DNA of 64,000 nucleotides, taken from UBA7672 sp044224605. Its GTDB lineage: Bacteria > Pseudomonadota > Alphaproteobacteria > Caulobacterales > Hyphomonadaceae. Each line of letters begins with the position of its first letter. The stretch's first letter is position 1. This document shows positions 55,106-63,970 of the stretch, in pieces. The notes below the pieces were generated by a model. It did not search any database. It had not been told where the DNA came from and was given only the letters and a program-made list of their open reading frames with translations. The translations under genes were made by a program, and so were the position numbers. The stretch covers positions 1 through 64,000 of the forward strand of contig JBGAKC010000005.1 of assembly GCA_044224605.1 (NCBI GenBank), read 5' to 3'.

Positions 55106-56230
55106 ATGAAAATTGCAGTCCTGAAGGAACGCCGTTTCGACGAGACGCGCGTGGCGGCGACGCCTGAATCCGTCAAGAAACTCATCGGCCTCAAGCACAC
55201 GGTCGCCATCGAAAGCGGCGCTGGCGCCTCGGCCGGTCTGCGCGATGAAGACTACACCGCCGCCGGCGCGACCATCGGCTCGGCTACAGACGTCCTCAAG
55301 GGCGCCGACATCGTCTTCAAGGTCCGCGCGCCGGACGCCGCCGAACTCGCCACCTATCCCAAAGGCGCCGCCCTGCTCGGCCTGCTCGAACCCTACGCGG
55401 CGAAAGCCGAAGCCGCCGCTTACGCCGCCGCGGGCGTCACCGCCGTGGCGATGGAATTCGTCCCCCGTATCACGCGCGCCCAGTCGATGGACGTGCTGTC
55501 GAGCCAGGCCAACCTCGCCGGCTACCGCGCCGTGATCGAGGGCTCGCAGCTCTACGGCCGCGCCCTGCCGATGATGATGACCGCCGCTGGCACCGTCGCC
55601 GCCGCCAAGGTCTTCGTGATGGGCGCTGGCGTCGCCGGACTTCAAGCCATCGCCACCGCCCGCCGCCTTGGCGGCGTCGTCTCCGCCACCGACGTTCGCC
55701 CTGCCGCGAAAGAACAGGTCGCCTCGCTCGGCGCGAAGTTCATCGCGGTCGAGGATGAAGAGTTCAAGGCCGCCGAAACCGCCGCCGGCTATGCCAAGCC
55801 GATGTCGCCGGAATACCAGAAGAAGCAGGCCGAACTCGTAGCTAGCCACATCGCCAAGCAGGACATCGTCGTCACTACGGCTCTGATCCCCGGCCGCCCC
55901 GCCCCCGTGCTCGTCACCGAGGCGATGGTGAAATCCATGCGCTCCGGCTCTGTCATCGTCGACCTCGCTGTGGCGCAGGGCGGCAACTGCCCGCTCTCGA
56001 AGCCCGACCAGATCGTCGACGTGAACGGCGTCAAGGTCGCGGGCTTCACCAACCTACCCGGCCGCATCGCCGCCGACGCCTCCGCCCTCTATGCCCGCAA
56101 CCTTCTCGCCCTGCTTCCGCTGCTCACCGGCGAAAACGCCGCCTTCGGACCGAAGTGGGACGACGAGATCGTGAAAGCCGCCGTCCTCACCAGGGACGGC
56201 CAGGTCGTCCACCCGGCGCTGAACAGCTAA
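55106..56230 (+). CDS. pntAA: NAD(P) transhydrogenase subunit alpha part 1
   Basis: A 374-residue soluble domain I of the proton-translocating transhydrogenase, which binds NAD(H). It begins directly with KIAVLKERRFDETRVAATP, has the NAD-binding VFVMGAGVAGLQAIATARRLG and VSATDVRPAAKEQV, and ends before any membrane region, so the alpha chain is split as in Rhodospirillum rubrum. The three-gene arrangement (pntAA, pntAB, pntB) supplies NADPH at the expense of the proton gradient. The next gene follows after 10 bases. Confidence 0.94.
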   Translation: MKIAVLKERRFDETRVAATPESVKKLIGLKHTVAIESGAGASAGLRDEDYTAAGATIGSATDVLKGADIVFKVRAPDAAELATYPKGAALLGLLEPYAAKAEAAAYAAAGVTAVAMEFVPRITRAQSMDVLSSQANLAGYRAVIEGSQLYGRALPMMMTAAGTVAAAKVFVMGAGVAGLQAIATARRLGGVVSATDVRPAAKEQVASLGAKFIAVEDEEFKAAETAAGYAKPMSPEYQKKQAELVASHIAKQDIVVTTALIPGRPAPVLVTEAMVKSMRSGSVIVDLAVAQGGNCPLSKPDQIVDVNGVKVAGFTNLPGRIAADASALYARNLLALLPLLTGENAAFGPKWDDEIVKAAVLTRDGQVVHPALNS

Positions 56231-56240
56231 GGATCGCCCC

Positions 56241-56651
56241 ATGATGAAGCGCCTCGCGGTACTCGGCCTCACAGCCCTGCTGGCCGCATCGCCCGCTTTC
56301 GCCGCCGCCGGAGGCGAACAGCCTGACGGCCTGATCTTCCGCCTCGCCATCTTCGTGCTGGCGATATTCGTCGGCTACTATGTCGTCTGGTCGGTGACGC
56401 CCGCGCTGCACACGCCGCTGATGGCCGTCACCAACGCCATCTCGTCCGTCATCATCGTCGGCGCGCTGATCGCCGCCGCGGCCGGCTCCGGCCAGGAAAT
56501 GACACCTGCGCTCTGGCTCTCCAAGGGCATGGGCGGCGTCGCCGTCGGCCTCGCGGCGGTCAACATCTTCGGCGGCTTCCTCGTCACCCGCCGCATGCTC
56601 GCGATGTACAAGAAGAAAGAGAAGCCTGCGCCCAAGGCCGAGGCGAAGTGA
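56241..56651 (+). CDS. pntAB: NAD(P) transhydrogenase subunit alpha part 2 (membrane domain)
   Basis: A 136-residue membrane subunit with a signal-like first segment and three helices. FVGYYVVWSVTPALHTPLMAVTNAISSVIIVGA and VNIFGGFLVTRRMLAMYKKK are highly characteristic of PntAB, which forms part of the proton channel with PntB. The basic Lys-rich tail is typical. It is followed after 7 bases by a haloalkane dehalogenase gene instead of pntB. Confidence 0.93.
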   Translation: MMKRLAVLGLTALLAASPAFAAAGGEQPDGLIFRLAIFVLAIFVGYYVVWSVTPALHTPLMAVTNAISSVIIVGALIAAAAGSGQEMTPALWLSKGMGGVAVGLAAVNIFGGFLVTRRMLAMYKKKEKPAPKAEAK

Positions 56652-56658
56652 ACCGGTC

Positions 56659-57594
56659 ATGAGCCCCGCCTTCGATCATCCGAAATTCGGCCCTGTCGTC
56701 CGCACGCCGGACGAGCGCTTCGCCAACCTGCCCGGCTGGCCCTATGCGCCGCACTATATCGACGACCTTCGGGGCTTCGAAGGCCTCCGCCTCCACTACA
56801 TTGACGAAGGCCCGCGCAACGCCGCCGTCACCTTCCTCTGTCTTCATGGCGAACCGAGCTGGTCATTTCTCTACCGCAAGATGCTGCCCGTCTTTACGGC
56901 GGCCGGCTGCCGCGTCGTCGCGCCGGACTGGTTCGGCTTCGGGCGGTCCGACAAGCCGGTGAAGGACGAAATCTACACCTTCGGATTCCACCGCGACACG
57001 CTCACCGCCTTCCTCGATCGCATGGCGCTCAAGAATGTTTGCCTCGTCGTGCAGGACTGGGGCGGTCTCCTCGGCCTCACCATCCCGAAAGACTATCCGC
57101 AGGTGACGCGCCTCCTGGTGATGAACACCGGCATTGGCGTCGGCGCATCGCCTGGTCCCGGCTTCAACGCCTGGAAAGCCTACGCCGCCGCCAATCCGGA
57201 CATGGATGTCGGCGCTCTCATGCGCCGCGGCACGCCTGTCCTCAACGACGCCGAGCAGGCCGCCTACAGCGCGCCCTTCCCGGACATCACCTACAAGGCC
57301 GGCGTCCGCCGTTTCCCGCAGCTCGTGCCGGTCGACCCCGCGATGGAAGGCGTCGAACATGGCCGCGCGTCTGCGCAATTCTTCCGTGAACGCTGGACCG
57401 GCGAGACCTTCATGGCGATCGGACAGGCGGACCCTGTCCTTGGCGAGCCCGTCATGCGCTCGCTGCAGGCCAATATCCGCAACTGCCCCGAGCCGATGCT
57501 GATCGCGGACGGTGGACACTTCCTGCAGGAATGGGGCGAGCCGATCGCCCGTGCAGCGCTCCAGTCCTTCGGGCTGGCCGGCGCGGCACAATGA
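56659..57594 (+). CDS. Haloalkane dehalogenase (DhlA-type, subfamily I)
   Basis: A 311-residue alpha/beta hydrolase very like DhlA of Xanthobacter. Catalytic triad: nucleophile Asp133 (VQDWGG), acid Asp258 (FMAIGQADPVLG) and His287 (DGGHFLQEWGE). Halide-stabilising Trp134 follows the nucleophile and a second Trp172 (GFNAWK) lies in the cap, both as in DhlA; HGEPSW provides the oxyanion side. Such enzymes hydrolyse C-halogen bonds of haloalkanes to alcohols, though natural substrates are often unknown. It is cytoplasmic and is embedded in the pnt operon between pntAB (7 bases) and pntB (16 bases). Confidence 0.9.
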   Translation: MSPAFDHPKFGPVVRTPDERFANLPGWPYAPHYIDDLRGFEGLRLHYIDEGPRNAAVTFLCLHGEPSWSFLYRKMLPVFTAAGCRVVAPDWFGFGRSDKPVKDEIYTFGFHRDTLTAFLDRMALKNVCLVVQDWGGLLGLTIPKDYPQVTRLLVMNTGIGVGASPGPGFNAWKAYAAANPDMDVGALMRRGTPVLNDAEQAAYSAPFPDITYKAGVRRFPQLVPVDPAMEGVEHGRASAQFFRERWTGETFMAIGQADPVLGEPVMRSLQANIRNCPEPMLIADGGHFLQEWGEPIARAALQSFGLAGAAQ

Positions 57595-57610
57595 GGGGAC
57601 CGCACCAGTC

Positions 57611-59038
57611 ATGAACGCCAACATCGCCGCCCTTCTCTATCTCGCCTCAGGCGTCCTCTTCATCCTCTCGCTCCGCGGCCTGTCGAGCCCGGAGACCAGC
57701 CGCGCCGGCGCCCGCAACGGCATGATCGGCATGGGCATCGCCATCCTCACCACGCTCTGGATGCTGTGGGACGGCGCAGCCTCCGCAGGTTTCGGCGGCC
57801 TTGATGCGACCACGCTGGCCATCATCGCGGGCGGCATCGCTGTCGGCGGCATCGCGGGCAGCATCGTCGCCCAGCGCATCAAGATGACGGCCATGCCCCA
57901 GCTGGTGGCCTTCTTTCACTCGCTGGTCGGCCTCGCCGCCGTGCTTGTCGCCGCCGCCGCCTTCTACGCGCCGACCTCCTACGGCATCGGCGAACCGGGC
58001 GCGATCCACATGCAGTCGCTGATCGAGCTCTCGCTCGGCTCGGCCATTGGCGCGCTGACCTTCACCGGCTCGGTGATCGCGTTCCTCAAGCTCAACGGCA
58101 ACATGTCGGGCGCGCCGATCATCCTGCCCGCGCGCCACCTCCTGAATATCGTCATCGGCGCCGTCATCATCGGCCTCGTCGTCGGCATGATCATGACCAA
58201 CGGCTCGGAAGCCTGGATGTTCTGGGCGCTGACCGGCCTGTCGCTGCTCCTTGGCGTCACCCTCATCATCCCGATCGGCGGAGCGGACATGCCCGTCGTC
58301 GTCTCGATGCTGAACTCCTATTCGGGCTGGGCGGCCGCAGCCCTCGGCTTCACGCTCGAGAACAATGCATTGATCATCACCGGATCTCTCGTCGGCTCGT
58401 CCGGCGCGATCCTGTCCTACATCATGTGCAAGGCGATGAACCGCAGCTTCATCTCCGTCATCCTCGGCGGTTTTGGCGGCGAAACGGCTGCAGCCGCCGG
58501 CGGCGGCCCCGCAAAGCCCGTGAAGATCGGTTCAGCCGAGGATGCCGCCTTCATCATGAAGAACGCCTCCAAGGTAATCATCGTCCCTGGCTACGGCATG
58601 GCCGTCGCCCAGGCCCAGCACGCGCTGAAGGAGATGGCCGAGAAGCTCAAGGCCGAAGGCGTCGACATCGAATACGCCATCCACCCGGTCGCCGGCCGCA
58701 TGCCCGGCCACATGAACGTGCTGCTCGCCGAAGCCCAGGTCCCCTACGACGAAGTCCACGAACTCGAAGACATCAATTCGAGCTTCGCGCAGGCCGACGT
58801 CGCCTTCGTCATCGGCGCCAACGACGTCACCAACCCCGACGCCGAAACCAACACGGCGAGCCCGATCTACGGCATGCCGGTCCTGAAAGTCTGGAACGCG
58901 AAAACCGTCTTCTTCATCAAGCGCTCCCTTGCGTCGGGCTACGCCGGCGTCGAGAACCCTCTCTTCTTCCGCGAAAACACGATGATGCTCCTCGGAGACG
59001 CGAAGAAGATGACCGAAGAGATCGTGAAGGGGCTGTAG
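57611..59038 (+). CDS. pntB: NAD(P) transhydrogenase subunit beta
   Basis: A 475-residue PntB starting at the ATG at 57611 with MNANIAALLYLASGVLFILS; the frame upstream is the dehalogenase gene. It has about nine helices (residues 1-260) and the soluble NADP-binding domain III with IVPGYGMAVAQAQH, VAGRMPGHMNVLLAEA and GANDVTNPDA. It completes the transhydrogenase, although it is separated from pntAB by the dehalogenase gene. Confidence 0.95.
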   Translation: MNANIAALLYLASGVLFILSLRGLSSPETSRAGARNGMIGMGIAILTTLWMLWDGAASAGFGGLDATTLAIIAGGIAVGGIAGSIVAQRIKMTAMPQLVAFFHSLVGLAAVLVAAAAFYAPTSYGIGEPGAIHMQSLIELSLGSAIGALTFTGSVIAFLKLNGNMSGAPIILPARHLLNIVIGAVIIGLVVGMIMTNGSEAWMFWALTGLSLLLGVTLIIPIGGADMPVVVSMLNSYSGWAAAALGFTLENNALIITGSLVGSSGAILSYIMCKAMNRSFISVILGGFGGETAAAAGGGPAKPVKIGSAEDAAFIMKNASKVIIVPGYGMAVAQAQHALKEMAEKLKAEGVDIEYAIHPVAGRMPGHMNVLLAEAQVPYDEVHELEDINSSFAQADVAFVIGANDVTNPDAETNTASPIYGMPVLKVWNAKTVFFIKRSLASGYAGVENPLFFRENTMMLLGDAKKMTEEIVKGL

Positions 59039-59094
59039 GGCCAGGAAATCGCCGGAAACCTGATCCAGGGTCTGGTCTGGATGGGGTTTCAGTC

Positions 59095-59391
59095 ATGCAC
59101 TCTAACGGCATCGTCTTGCAGCGACTTATTCTCGGTATGTTCGGCCTTTTGCTGCTCCTGCCGCTCGGATTCTTTTGTCTGCTTTGGTTCCTCGCTCTCG
59201 ATGACTTCAGCAGGTGCTGTGATGATCGCTGGGCCAAACATGGCTTAAATGAATGCCAGTACGCTGAAACGAGCGCGATGTGGTGGGGTCGCGACGCAGA
59301 TCTCATCATGCCGCCGGCGATCAACCTGCTGCCGCCGCCTCTGCTTTGTTTCTGGTATGCCCTGAAACCGCGGCGGAAACGGATGGCATAG
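59095..59391 (+). CDS. Small hypothetical membrane protein
   Basis: A 98-residue protein with two hydrophobic segments (about 9-31 and 76-90) separated by a polar loop with RCCDDRW and NECQY. No family is recognised. It is a plausible real gene because it fills an otherwise empty space with a reasonable start and membrane topology, but there is no supporting homology. Confidence 0.5.
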   Translation: MHSNGIVLQRLILGMFGLLLLLPLGFFCLLWFLALDDFSRCCDDRWAKHGLNECQYAETSAMWWGRDADLIMPPAINLLPPPLLCFWYALKPRRKRMA

Positions 59392-59461
59392 GAAAATCCG
59401 CGTCCTTCATGTCGGCTCAGCCGCATCCCGATCGTCCTTTGGTCGTGACAGGGAGAAATCC

Positions 59462-59860
59462 ATGACTTCGACCACCACGCCCCGCACGAAACTCTACTGG
59501 GCTGGCTGGGTCGTCTCCGGCCTCGTCGCCGCATTCCTGGCCATGTCAGCCAGTTTCAAGTTCTTCACGCCCGACATCGTGCGCGAGACCATGTCCGGCC
59601 TCGGCTGGCCGGCCCATCATGACCTGATGATCGGGATCATCGAGATCGTCTGTGTCGTCCTCTACGTCATCCCGCAAACGGCCATGCTGGGCGCCATTCT
59701 CGAAACAGCCCTGCTGGGCGGCGCCATCGCCGCCAATGTCCGCCTCGATAATCCGCTGTTGAGCCATGAACTGTTCGGCGTCTATCTCGGCCTGATGGTC
59801 TGGGGCGGCCTCTGGTTCCGCGATCCCCGCCTGCGGGCGCTTCTTCCGTTGCGGAACTGA
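59462..59860 (+). CDS. DoxX-like membrane protein
   Basis: A 132-residue four-helix protein. The first helix with FLAMSASFKFF, the IGIIEIVCVVLYVIPQTAMLGAILETALLGGAIAANVRL run and the C-terminal GLMVWGGLWFRDPRLRALLP fit the DoxX-like family. Some members are linked to quinone or thiosulfate oxidation, most have no known role. GGGAGA precedes the ATG. Confidence 0.8.
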   Translation: MTSTTTPRTKLYWAGWVVSGLVAAFLAMSASFKFFTPDIVRETMSGLGWPAHHDLMIGIIEIVCVVLYVIPQTAMLGAILETALLGGAIAANVRLDNPLLSHELFGVYLGLMVWGGLWFRDPRLRALLPLRN

Positions 59861-59928
59861 CCGGATAATCAGGCAACTTCCCCCGAGGACGTGCTAGGCT
59901 TCGCTACGAGCCTGCGGGGAAACCGCCC

Positions 59929-60321
59929 ATGTCCATTCTGACCGACAACACGCAGTGGGTGCTGCTGATCTGCGGCCTGCTCACCTTCAGCATGATCCAG
60001 GGCGTCTTCGCCCCGCGCTTCACCATGCGCGCTTATTTCGGCGAGGCGCCAGACAGCCCCGCCGCCGACGCCCTGATGCGCAGCTGGAGCGCGCTCGTCG
60101 CCTTCTCCGGTCTCTTCCTGATCTATGCCGGCTACACGCCCGCCGTCCGCGAAGCGGCTGTCGCGGTCGTCGGCGCGGGCAAGCTGTTCTTCGTCGTGCT
60201 GCTGCTCTCCCAGCCCAAGCGCTTCTTCCGCGGCCAGGCCGTCACGGCCATCATCCTCGACAGCCTGATGGTCATCGTCTTCGCGGCCTACCTGTACGCC
60301 ACGTATAGCACGCCCGCCTGA
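59929..60321 (+). CDS. Hypothetical four-helix membrane protein
   Basis: A 130-residue integral membrane protein with helices around 8-24, 52-68, 75-93 and 103-124. No signature is recognised. It sits between the DoxX-like protein and a methyltransferase in the same orientation, 68 bases after the former and 16 bases before the latter. Confidence 0.68.
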   Translation: MSILTDNTQWVLLICGLLTFSMIQGVFAPRFTMRAYFGEAPDSPAADALMRSWSALVAFSGLFLIYAGYTPAVREAAVAVVGAGKLFFVVLLLSQPKRFFRGQAVTAIILDSLMVIVFAAYLYATYSTPA

Positions 60322-60337
60322 TTCCGGAGACAAACCC

Positions 60338-60955
60338 ATGGGCTTCTGGTCGCGCCATATCGCTCCCGGCCTCGTTGACTTCGCATGCGGGGCGAAACCG
60401 ATCGCCTACCAGCGCCGCAAGCTGATCCCGAAAGCCACAGGCGTCGTCCTGGAGATCGGCGCAGGCGGCGGCCGCAACTTCGCGCTCTACGACCGCGAGA
60501 AAGTCACGCAGCTGATCGCCCTTGAACCCGAAGCCGCAATGATCAAGCGCGGACGCGAGCGAGCGCCCGAAGGCCTGCCCATCGAATGGCTCGAACGCGG
60601 CGCCGAAACGGCCGGCCTCGCGCCCGCCTCCGTCGACACCATCGTCACCACCTACACGCTCTGCACCATCCCCGACGCAATCGGCGCACTCGCTGCTCTC
60701 CGCCCCGCGCTCAAGCCCGGCGGCCAGCTTCTCTTCTGCGAACACGGCCTCGCCCCCGATCCCGACGTGGTCAAATGGCAGAAGCGCATCGAGCCCGTCT
60801 GGCGGCCGATCGCGGGCGGCTGCCATCTCACGCGCGATGTCGACGCCATGCTCGCCTCGGCCGGCTGGCGGATCGACAACGCCGAACGCATGTACCTTCC
60901 CGGCACGCCCGGCTGGGCTGGCTACAATGTCTGGGGCTCGGCGCAGCCTGCCTGA
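60338..60955 (+). CDS. Class I SAM-dependent methyltransferase
   Basis: A 205-residue Rossmann methyltransferase. The SAM-binding motif EIGAGGGRNFALYD is at about 42-55, the acidic second-strand residue lies in LIALEPEAAM and the third strand in TIVTTYTLCTIPD. The sequence resembles UbiE-like and phospholipid methyltransferase-like proteins, including the C-terminal RPIAGGCHLTRDV and PGTPGWAGYNVWG segments. The substrate is uncertain. Confidence 0.87.
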   Translation: MGFWSRHIAPGLVDFACGAKPIAYQRRKLIPKATGVVLEIGAGGGRNFALYDREKVTQLIALEPEAAMIKRGRERAPEGLPIEWLERGAETAGLAPASVDTIVTTYTLCTIPDAIGALAALRPALKPGGQLLFCEHGLAPDPDVVKWQKRIEPVWRPIAGGCHLTRDVDAMLASAGWRIDNAERMYLPGTPGWAGYNVWGSAQPA

Positions 60956-61202
60956 AGACGCAGGCACGGCGCCCGCTGATAAGGCGCCCACAATCGCAGC
61001 GCCGCGATTTCCGGCGCTGGCGCCCGGCGCCGATGCAACGCGCGGCGCCCGCACGCAGATTTCGTCCCGCCGCGCGCTTTGACGTTGCGACTCTCCGGCG
61101 AATACGCGCCGATGGCGCATGACGTGAGTGCGGGCCTTCCCCGGCATGTCGCTGCCCCGCACTCCGCCTCGCGCATGGACGGCGCGCTGCTGGAGGACGA
61201 TA

Positions 61203-62408
61203 ATGAGACACCCCGATACGATTGCGGACGCCCCGCCGGTCCCGGCGAAACCACAACCTGAAACATCCCGCCGCGCGTTGTTGCGCGGTCTTGGCATAGC
61301 CAGCGTCGGCGCCGCCGCCCTCGCCGCCGGCTGCTCGAAGGGTGAAGCGGTCGCTGCACCGACGCCCGCTCCCGCCGCACCGCCGGTCGACAAATCCCTC
61401 GCCATCCTTGGCGCCAACGAAAGCCCCTTTGGTCCTTCCAAGAAAGCCATCGCCGCGATGGTCGAGAAGGCCGCCTTCACCGCCCGCTACGCCGATGGCG
61501 AGGGCGAGGAACTGAAAAAGCAGATCGCCGCCATCGAGGGCGTTGATCCGCAGCAGGTCTTCCTCGGCAACGGCTCGGCGCCTATCCTCCAGGCCTTCGG
61601 CGAGATGATCGCGCAGGAGGGCAAGGGCCAGCTGGTCACCTCCATCGCCACCTATGAAGGCGTCCCGCGCGCCGCGGCCCAGTACAAGGCCGACATCATC
61701 ATGACGCCGCTCACCGCGGACATGACGGTCGACCTCGACGCGATGGCCGCGAAGATCTCGAAGAAGACGACCGCCACCTATGTCTGCAACCCGAACAACC
61801 CGACCGGCAACATGGTCGACCCGGTGAAGCTCAAGGCCTTCGCCATTGAGGCGTCGAAAACCGCCCCCTGCTTCATCGACGAGGCCTACCTCCACCTCTG
61901 CGACGACTACGACGCCAACGTGATGACCGGCCTCGTCCGCGAGGGCCACAACGTCATCATCTGCCGCACCTTCTCGAAGATCTACGGCATGGCCGGCCAG
62001 CGCCTCGGCTACGGCATCGCCTCGCTGGAGATGGCGAAGAAGATGGGCATGGTCACGCGCGGCGGCGGCATCAACCATCTCGGCATCGTCGCCGCCATGG
62101 CCTCGATCGCCGACAAGGAATTCGTCCCCGCCATGCAGCCGAAGTTCAAGGCCGGCCGCGAGCGTCTCTACAGCGTGGTGAAAGGCCTCGGCCGCAAGAT
62201 CGCCTCCAACCCGCAAGCCAGCTTCATCTTCTTCGAGGTCGGCATGCCGAACAAGGAATTCGCCGCGAAGATGATGGCCGAAGGCGTCCGCGTCGTCGGC
62301 CGCTCCTGGCCGCAATACGACACCTGGTCCCGCATCTGCGTCGGCGAAGACTGGGAGCTCGACCGCTGCGAGGCCGCCCTCAAGAAGGTGCTCGGCGCCA
62401 AGGTCTGA
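61203..62408 (+). CDS. Tat-exported PLP-dependent aminotransferase-like lipoprotein (HisC-type fold)
   Basis: A 401-residue protein. The ATG at 61203 (GGAGG upstream) gives a twin-arginine signal, SRRALLRGLGIAS, followed by a hydrophobic stretch and the lipobox AAGC. The mature domain is a class I/II aminotransferase like histidinol-phosphate aminotransferase: GANESPFGPS, YVCNPNNPTGN and the PLP lysine, Lys259, in RTFSKIYGMAGQRLGYG. Tat export would fit a protein folded with PLP in the cytoplasm. The periplasmic amino donor and acceptor are unknown. Confidence 0.88.
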   Translation: MRHPDTIADAPPVPAKPQPETSRRALLRGLGIASVGAAALAAGCSKGEAVAAPTPAPAAPPVDKSLAILGANESPFGPSKKAIAAMVEKAAFTARYADGEGEELKKQIAAIEGVDPQQVFLGNGSAPILQAFGEMIAQEGKGQLVTSIATYEGVPRAAAQYKADIIMTPLTADMTVDLDAMAAKISKKTTATYVCNPNNPTGNMVDPVKLKAFAIEASKTAPCFIDEAYLHLCDDYDANVMTGLVREGHNVIICRTFSKIYGMAGQRLGYGIASLEMAKKMGMVTRGGGINHLGIVAAMASIADKEFVPAMQPKFKAGRERLYSVVKGLGRKIASNPQASFIFFEVGMPNKEFAAKMMAEGVRVVGRSWPQYDTWSRICVGEDWELDRCEAALKKVLGAKV

Positions 62409-62428
62409 TCGTTTCTCCCCTGGGACTG

Positions 62429-62467
62429 CAAGGAAGCGGTGGGCCTTGCCTGCCGCTTCCTTGTTTT
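62429..62467 (+). terminator. Intrinsic terminator after the aminotransferase gene
   Basis: An 11-bp perfect stem (caaggaagcgg with ccgcttccttg) followed by TTTT on the + strand, 20 bases after the stop codon. Confidence 0.8.
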
Positions 62468-62547
62468 GGCCTGTTTTCCGGGCCTTTCCGGCCGTGACAG
62501 CCCGCCGCTGGCCTTAACGCCCCGGCGGCGCTATACGCCCCCGCGCA

Positions 62548-63873
62548 ATGTCAGACACCACTCTCACCCAACCCAAGGTCGGCATCGTTTCGCTCGGCTG
62601 CCCCAAGGCGCTCGTCGATAGCGAGCGCATCATCACGCGCCTGCGCGCCGAGGGCTACCAGATCGCGCCCGATTACGCCGGCGCCGACCTCGTCCTCGTC
62701 AACACCTGCGGCTTCCTCGATTCAGCGCGCGACGAAAGCCTCCAGGCCATCGGCGAAGCCCTCAACGAGAACGGCAAGGTGATCGTCACCGGCTGCCTCG
62801 GCGCCGAAGCCAACGTCATCACGGAACGCCACCCCGGCGTCCTCGCCGTCACCGGCCCGCACCAATATGAGCAAGTGCTCGACGCCGTGCACACGCATCT
62901 ACCGGCGCCGGATCACCCCTTCGTCTCGCTGGTGCCCGAGAGCGGCATCCGCCTCACGCCGCGCCACTATGCGTATCTCAAGATTTCCGAGGGCTGTAAC
63001 AACCGCTGCTCCTTCTGCATCATTCCGAGCCTGCGCGGCGATCTCGTCTCGCGCCGCATCGACGCTGTCCTTCGCGAAGCCGAACAGCTCGTCAAAGCCG
63101 GCGTCAAGGAACTCCTCGTCATCAGTCAGGACACGTCCGCCTACGGCCTCGACGTGAAATACGCGCCCTACAAATGGCGCGACAGGGAACGGAGCACGCG
63201 CTTCAAGGATCTTTGCGAAGGCCTCGGCGAACTCGGCGTCTGGTCCCGCCTCCACTACGTCTACCCATATCCGCATGTCGACGACGTCATGCCGATGATG
63301 GCCGATGGCCGCATCCTCCCCTATCTCGACATTCCCTTCCAGCATTCCTCGCCGAACGTGCTGAAGGCGATGCGCCGCCCCGCCAACATCGACAAGACCG
63401 CAGACCGCATCGCCAAATGGCGCCGCGAAGTCCCGGACCTCGTCCTGCGCTCCTCCTTCATCGTCGGCTTCCCGGGCGAGACGGAAGAAGACTTCCAGCA
63501 CCTGCTCGACTGGCTGAAAGAAGCGAAAATCCAGCGCGCCGGCTGCTTCAAATACGAGAACGTAACCGGCGCCGCCTCCGCCGCTCTTCCCAACCACGTT
63601 CCGGAAGAGGTGAAGGAAGAACGCTGGCATCGCTTCATGGCCGTGCAGGCCGAAATCGCTGACGCCTACGCGCAAGAACAGATCGGCAAGACCATCGATG
63701 TCCTCATCGACGAAGTCGACGAAGACGGCGCCACCGGCCGCTCGAAGGCCGACGCCCCCGAAATCGACGGCAACGTCTTCATCGACGACATCACCCTGAG
63801 ACCCGGCGACCTGGTCAAAGCCAATGTCACCGAAGGCGAAGGCGTCGACCTCTGGGCCGAAACAGCCCGCTGA
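62548..63873 (+). CDS. rimO: Ribosomal protein S12 methylthiotransferase RimO
   Basis: A 441-residue radical-SAM enzyme that adds a methylthio group to Asp88 of ribosomal protein S12. The N-terminal domain supplies cluster-binding Cys18 (SLGCPK), Cys54 (VNTCG) and Cys83 (TGCLG); the radical-SAM CxxxCxxC is Cys150/Cys154/Cys157 (GCNNRCSFC). A C-terminal TRAM domain is present. Length and motifs match RimO rather than MiaB. It lies behind its own terminator-separated promoter region. Confidence 0.95.
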   Translation: MSDTTLTQPKVGIVSLGCPKALVDSERIITRLRAEGYQIAPDYAGADLVLVNTCGFLDSARDESLQAIGEALNENGKVIVTGCLGAEANVITERHPGVLAVTGPHQYEQVLDAVHTHLPAPDHPFVSLVPESGIRLTPRHYAYLKISEGCNNRCSFCIIPSLRGDLVSRRIDAVLREAEQLVKAGVKELLVISQDTSAYGLDVKYAPYKWRDRERSTRFKDLCEGLGELGVWSRLHYVYPYPHVDDVMPMMADGRILPYLDIPFQHSSPNVLKAMRRPANIDKTADRIAKWRREVPDLVLRSSFIVGFPGETEEDFQHLLDWLKEAKIQRAGCFKYENVTGAASAALPNHVPEEVKEERWHRFMAVQAEIADAYAQEQIGKTIDVLIDEVDEDGATGRSKADAPEIDGNVFIDDITLRPGDLVKANVTEGEGVDLWAETAR

Positions 63874-63926
63874 TCCGAACAGGGAATGTGCGAAACGCCC
63901 CGTGCGAACGGGACACCGCATCCCGC

Positions 63927-63970
63927 TTGACAACTAAGTTTCTAGTTATAACCTCCTAAAACCTTAGTTG
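63927..63970. promoter_or_regulatory. AT-rich repeat region, possible operator at the window edge
   Basis: An 8-bp inverted repeat, caactaag (63931-63938) and cttagttg (63963-63970), has arm starts 32 bases (about three helical turns) apart; a related CTAGTT half-site lies between. TTGACA overlaps the left arm and TATAAC follows 14 bases later, too close for an ideal promoter. The AT-rich patch contrasts with its surroundings and resembles MarR/HxlR-type control regions. The regulated gene would lie beyond the right edge. Confidence 0.4.
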
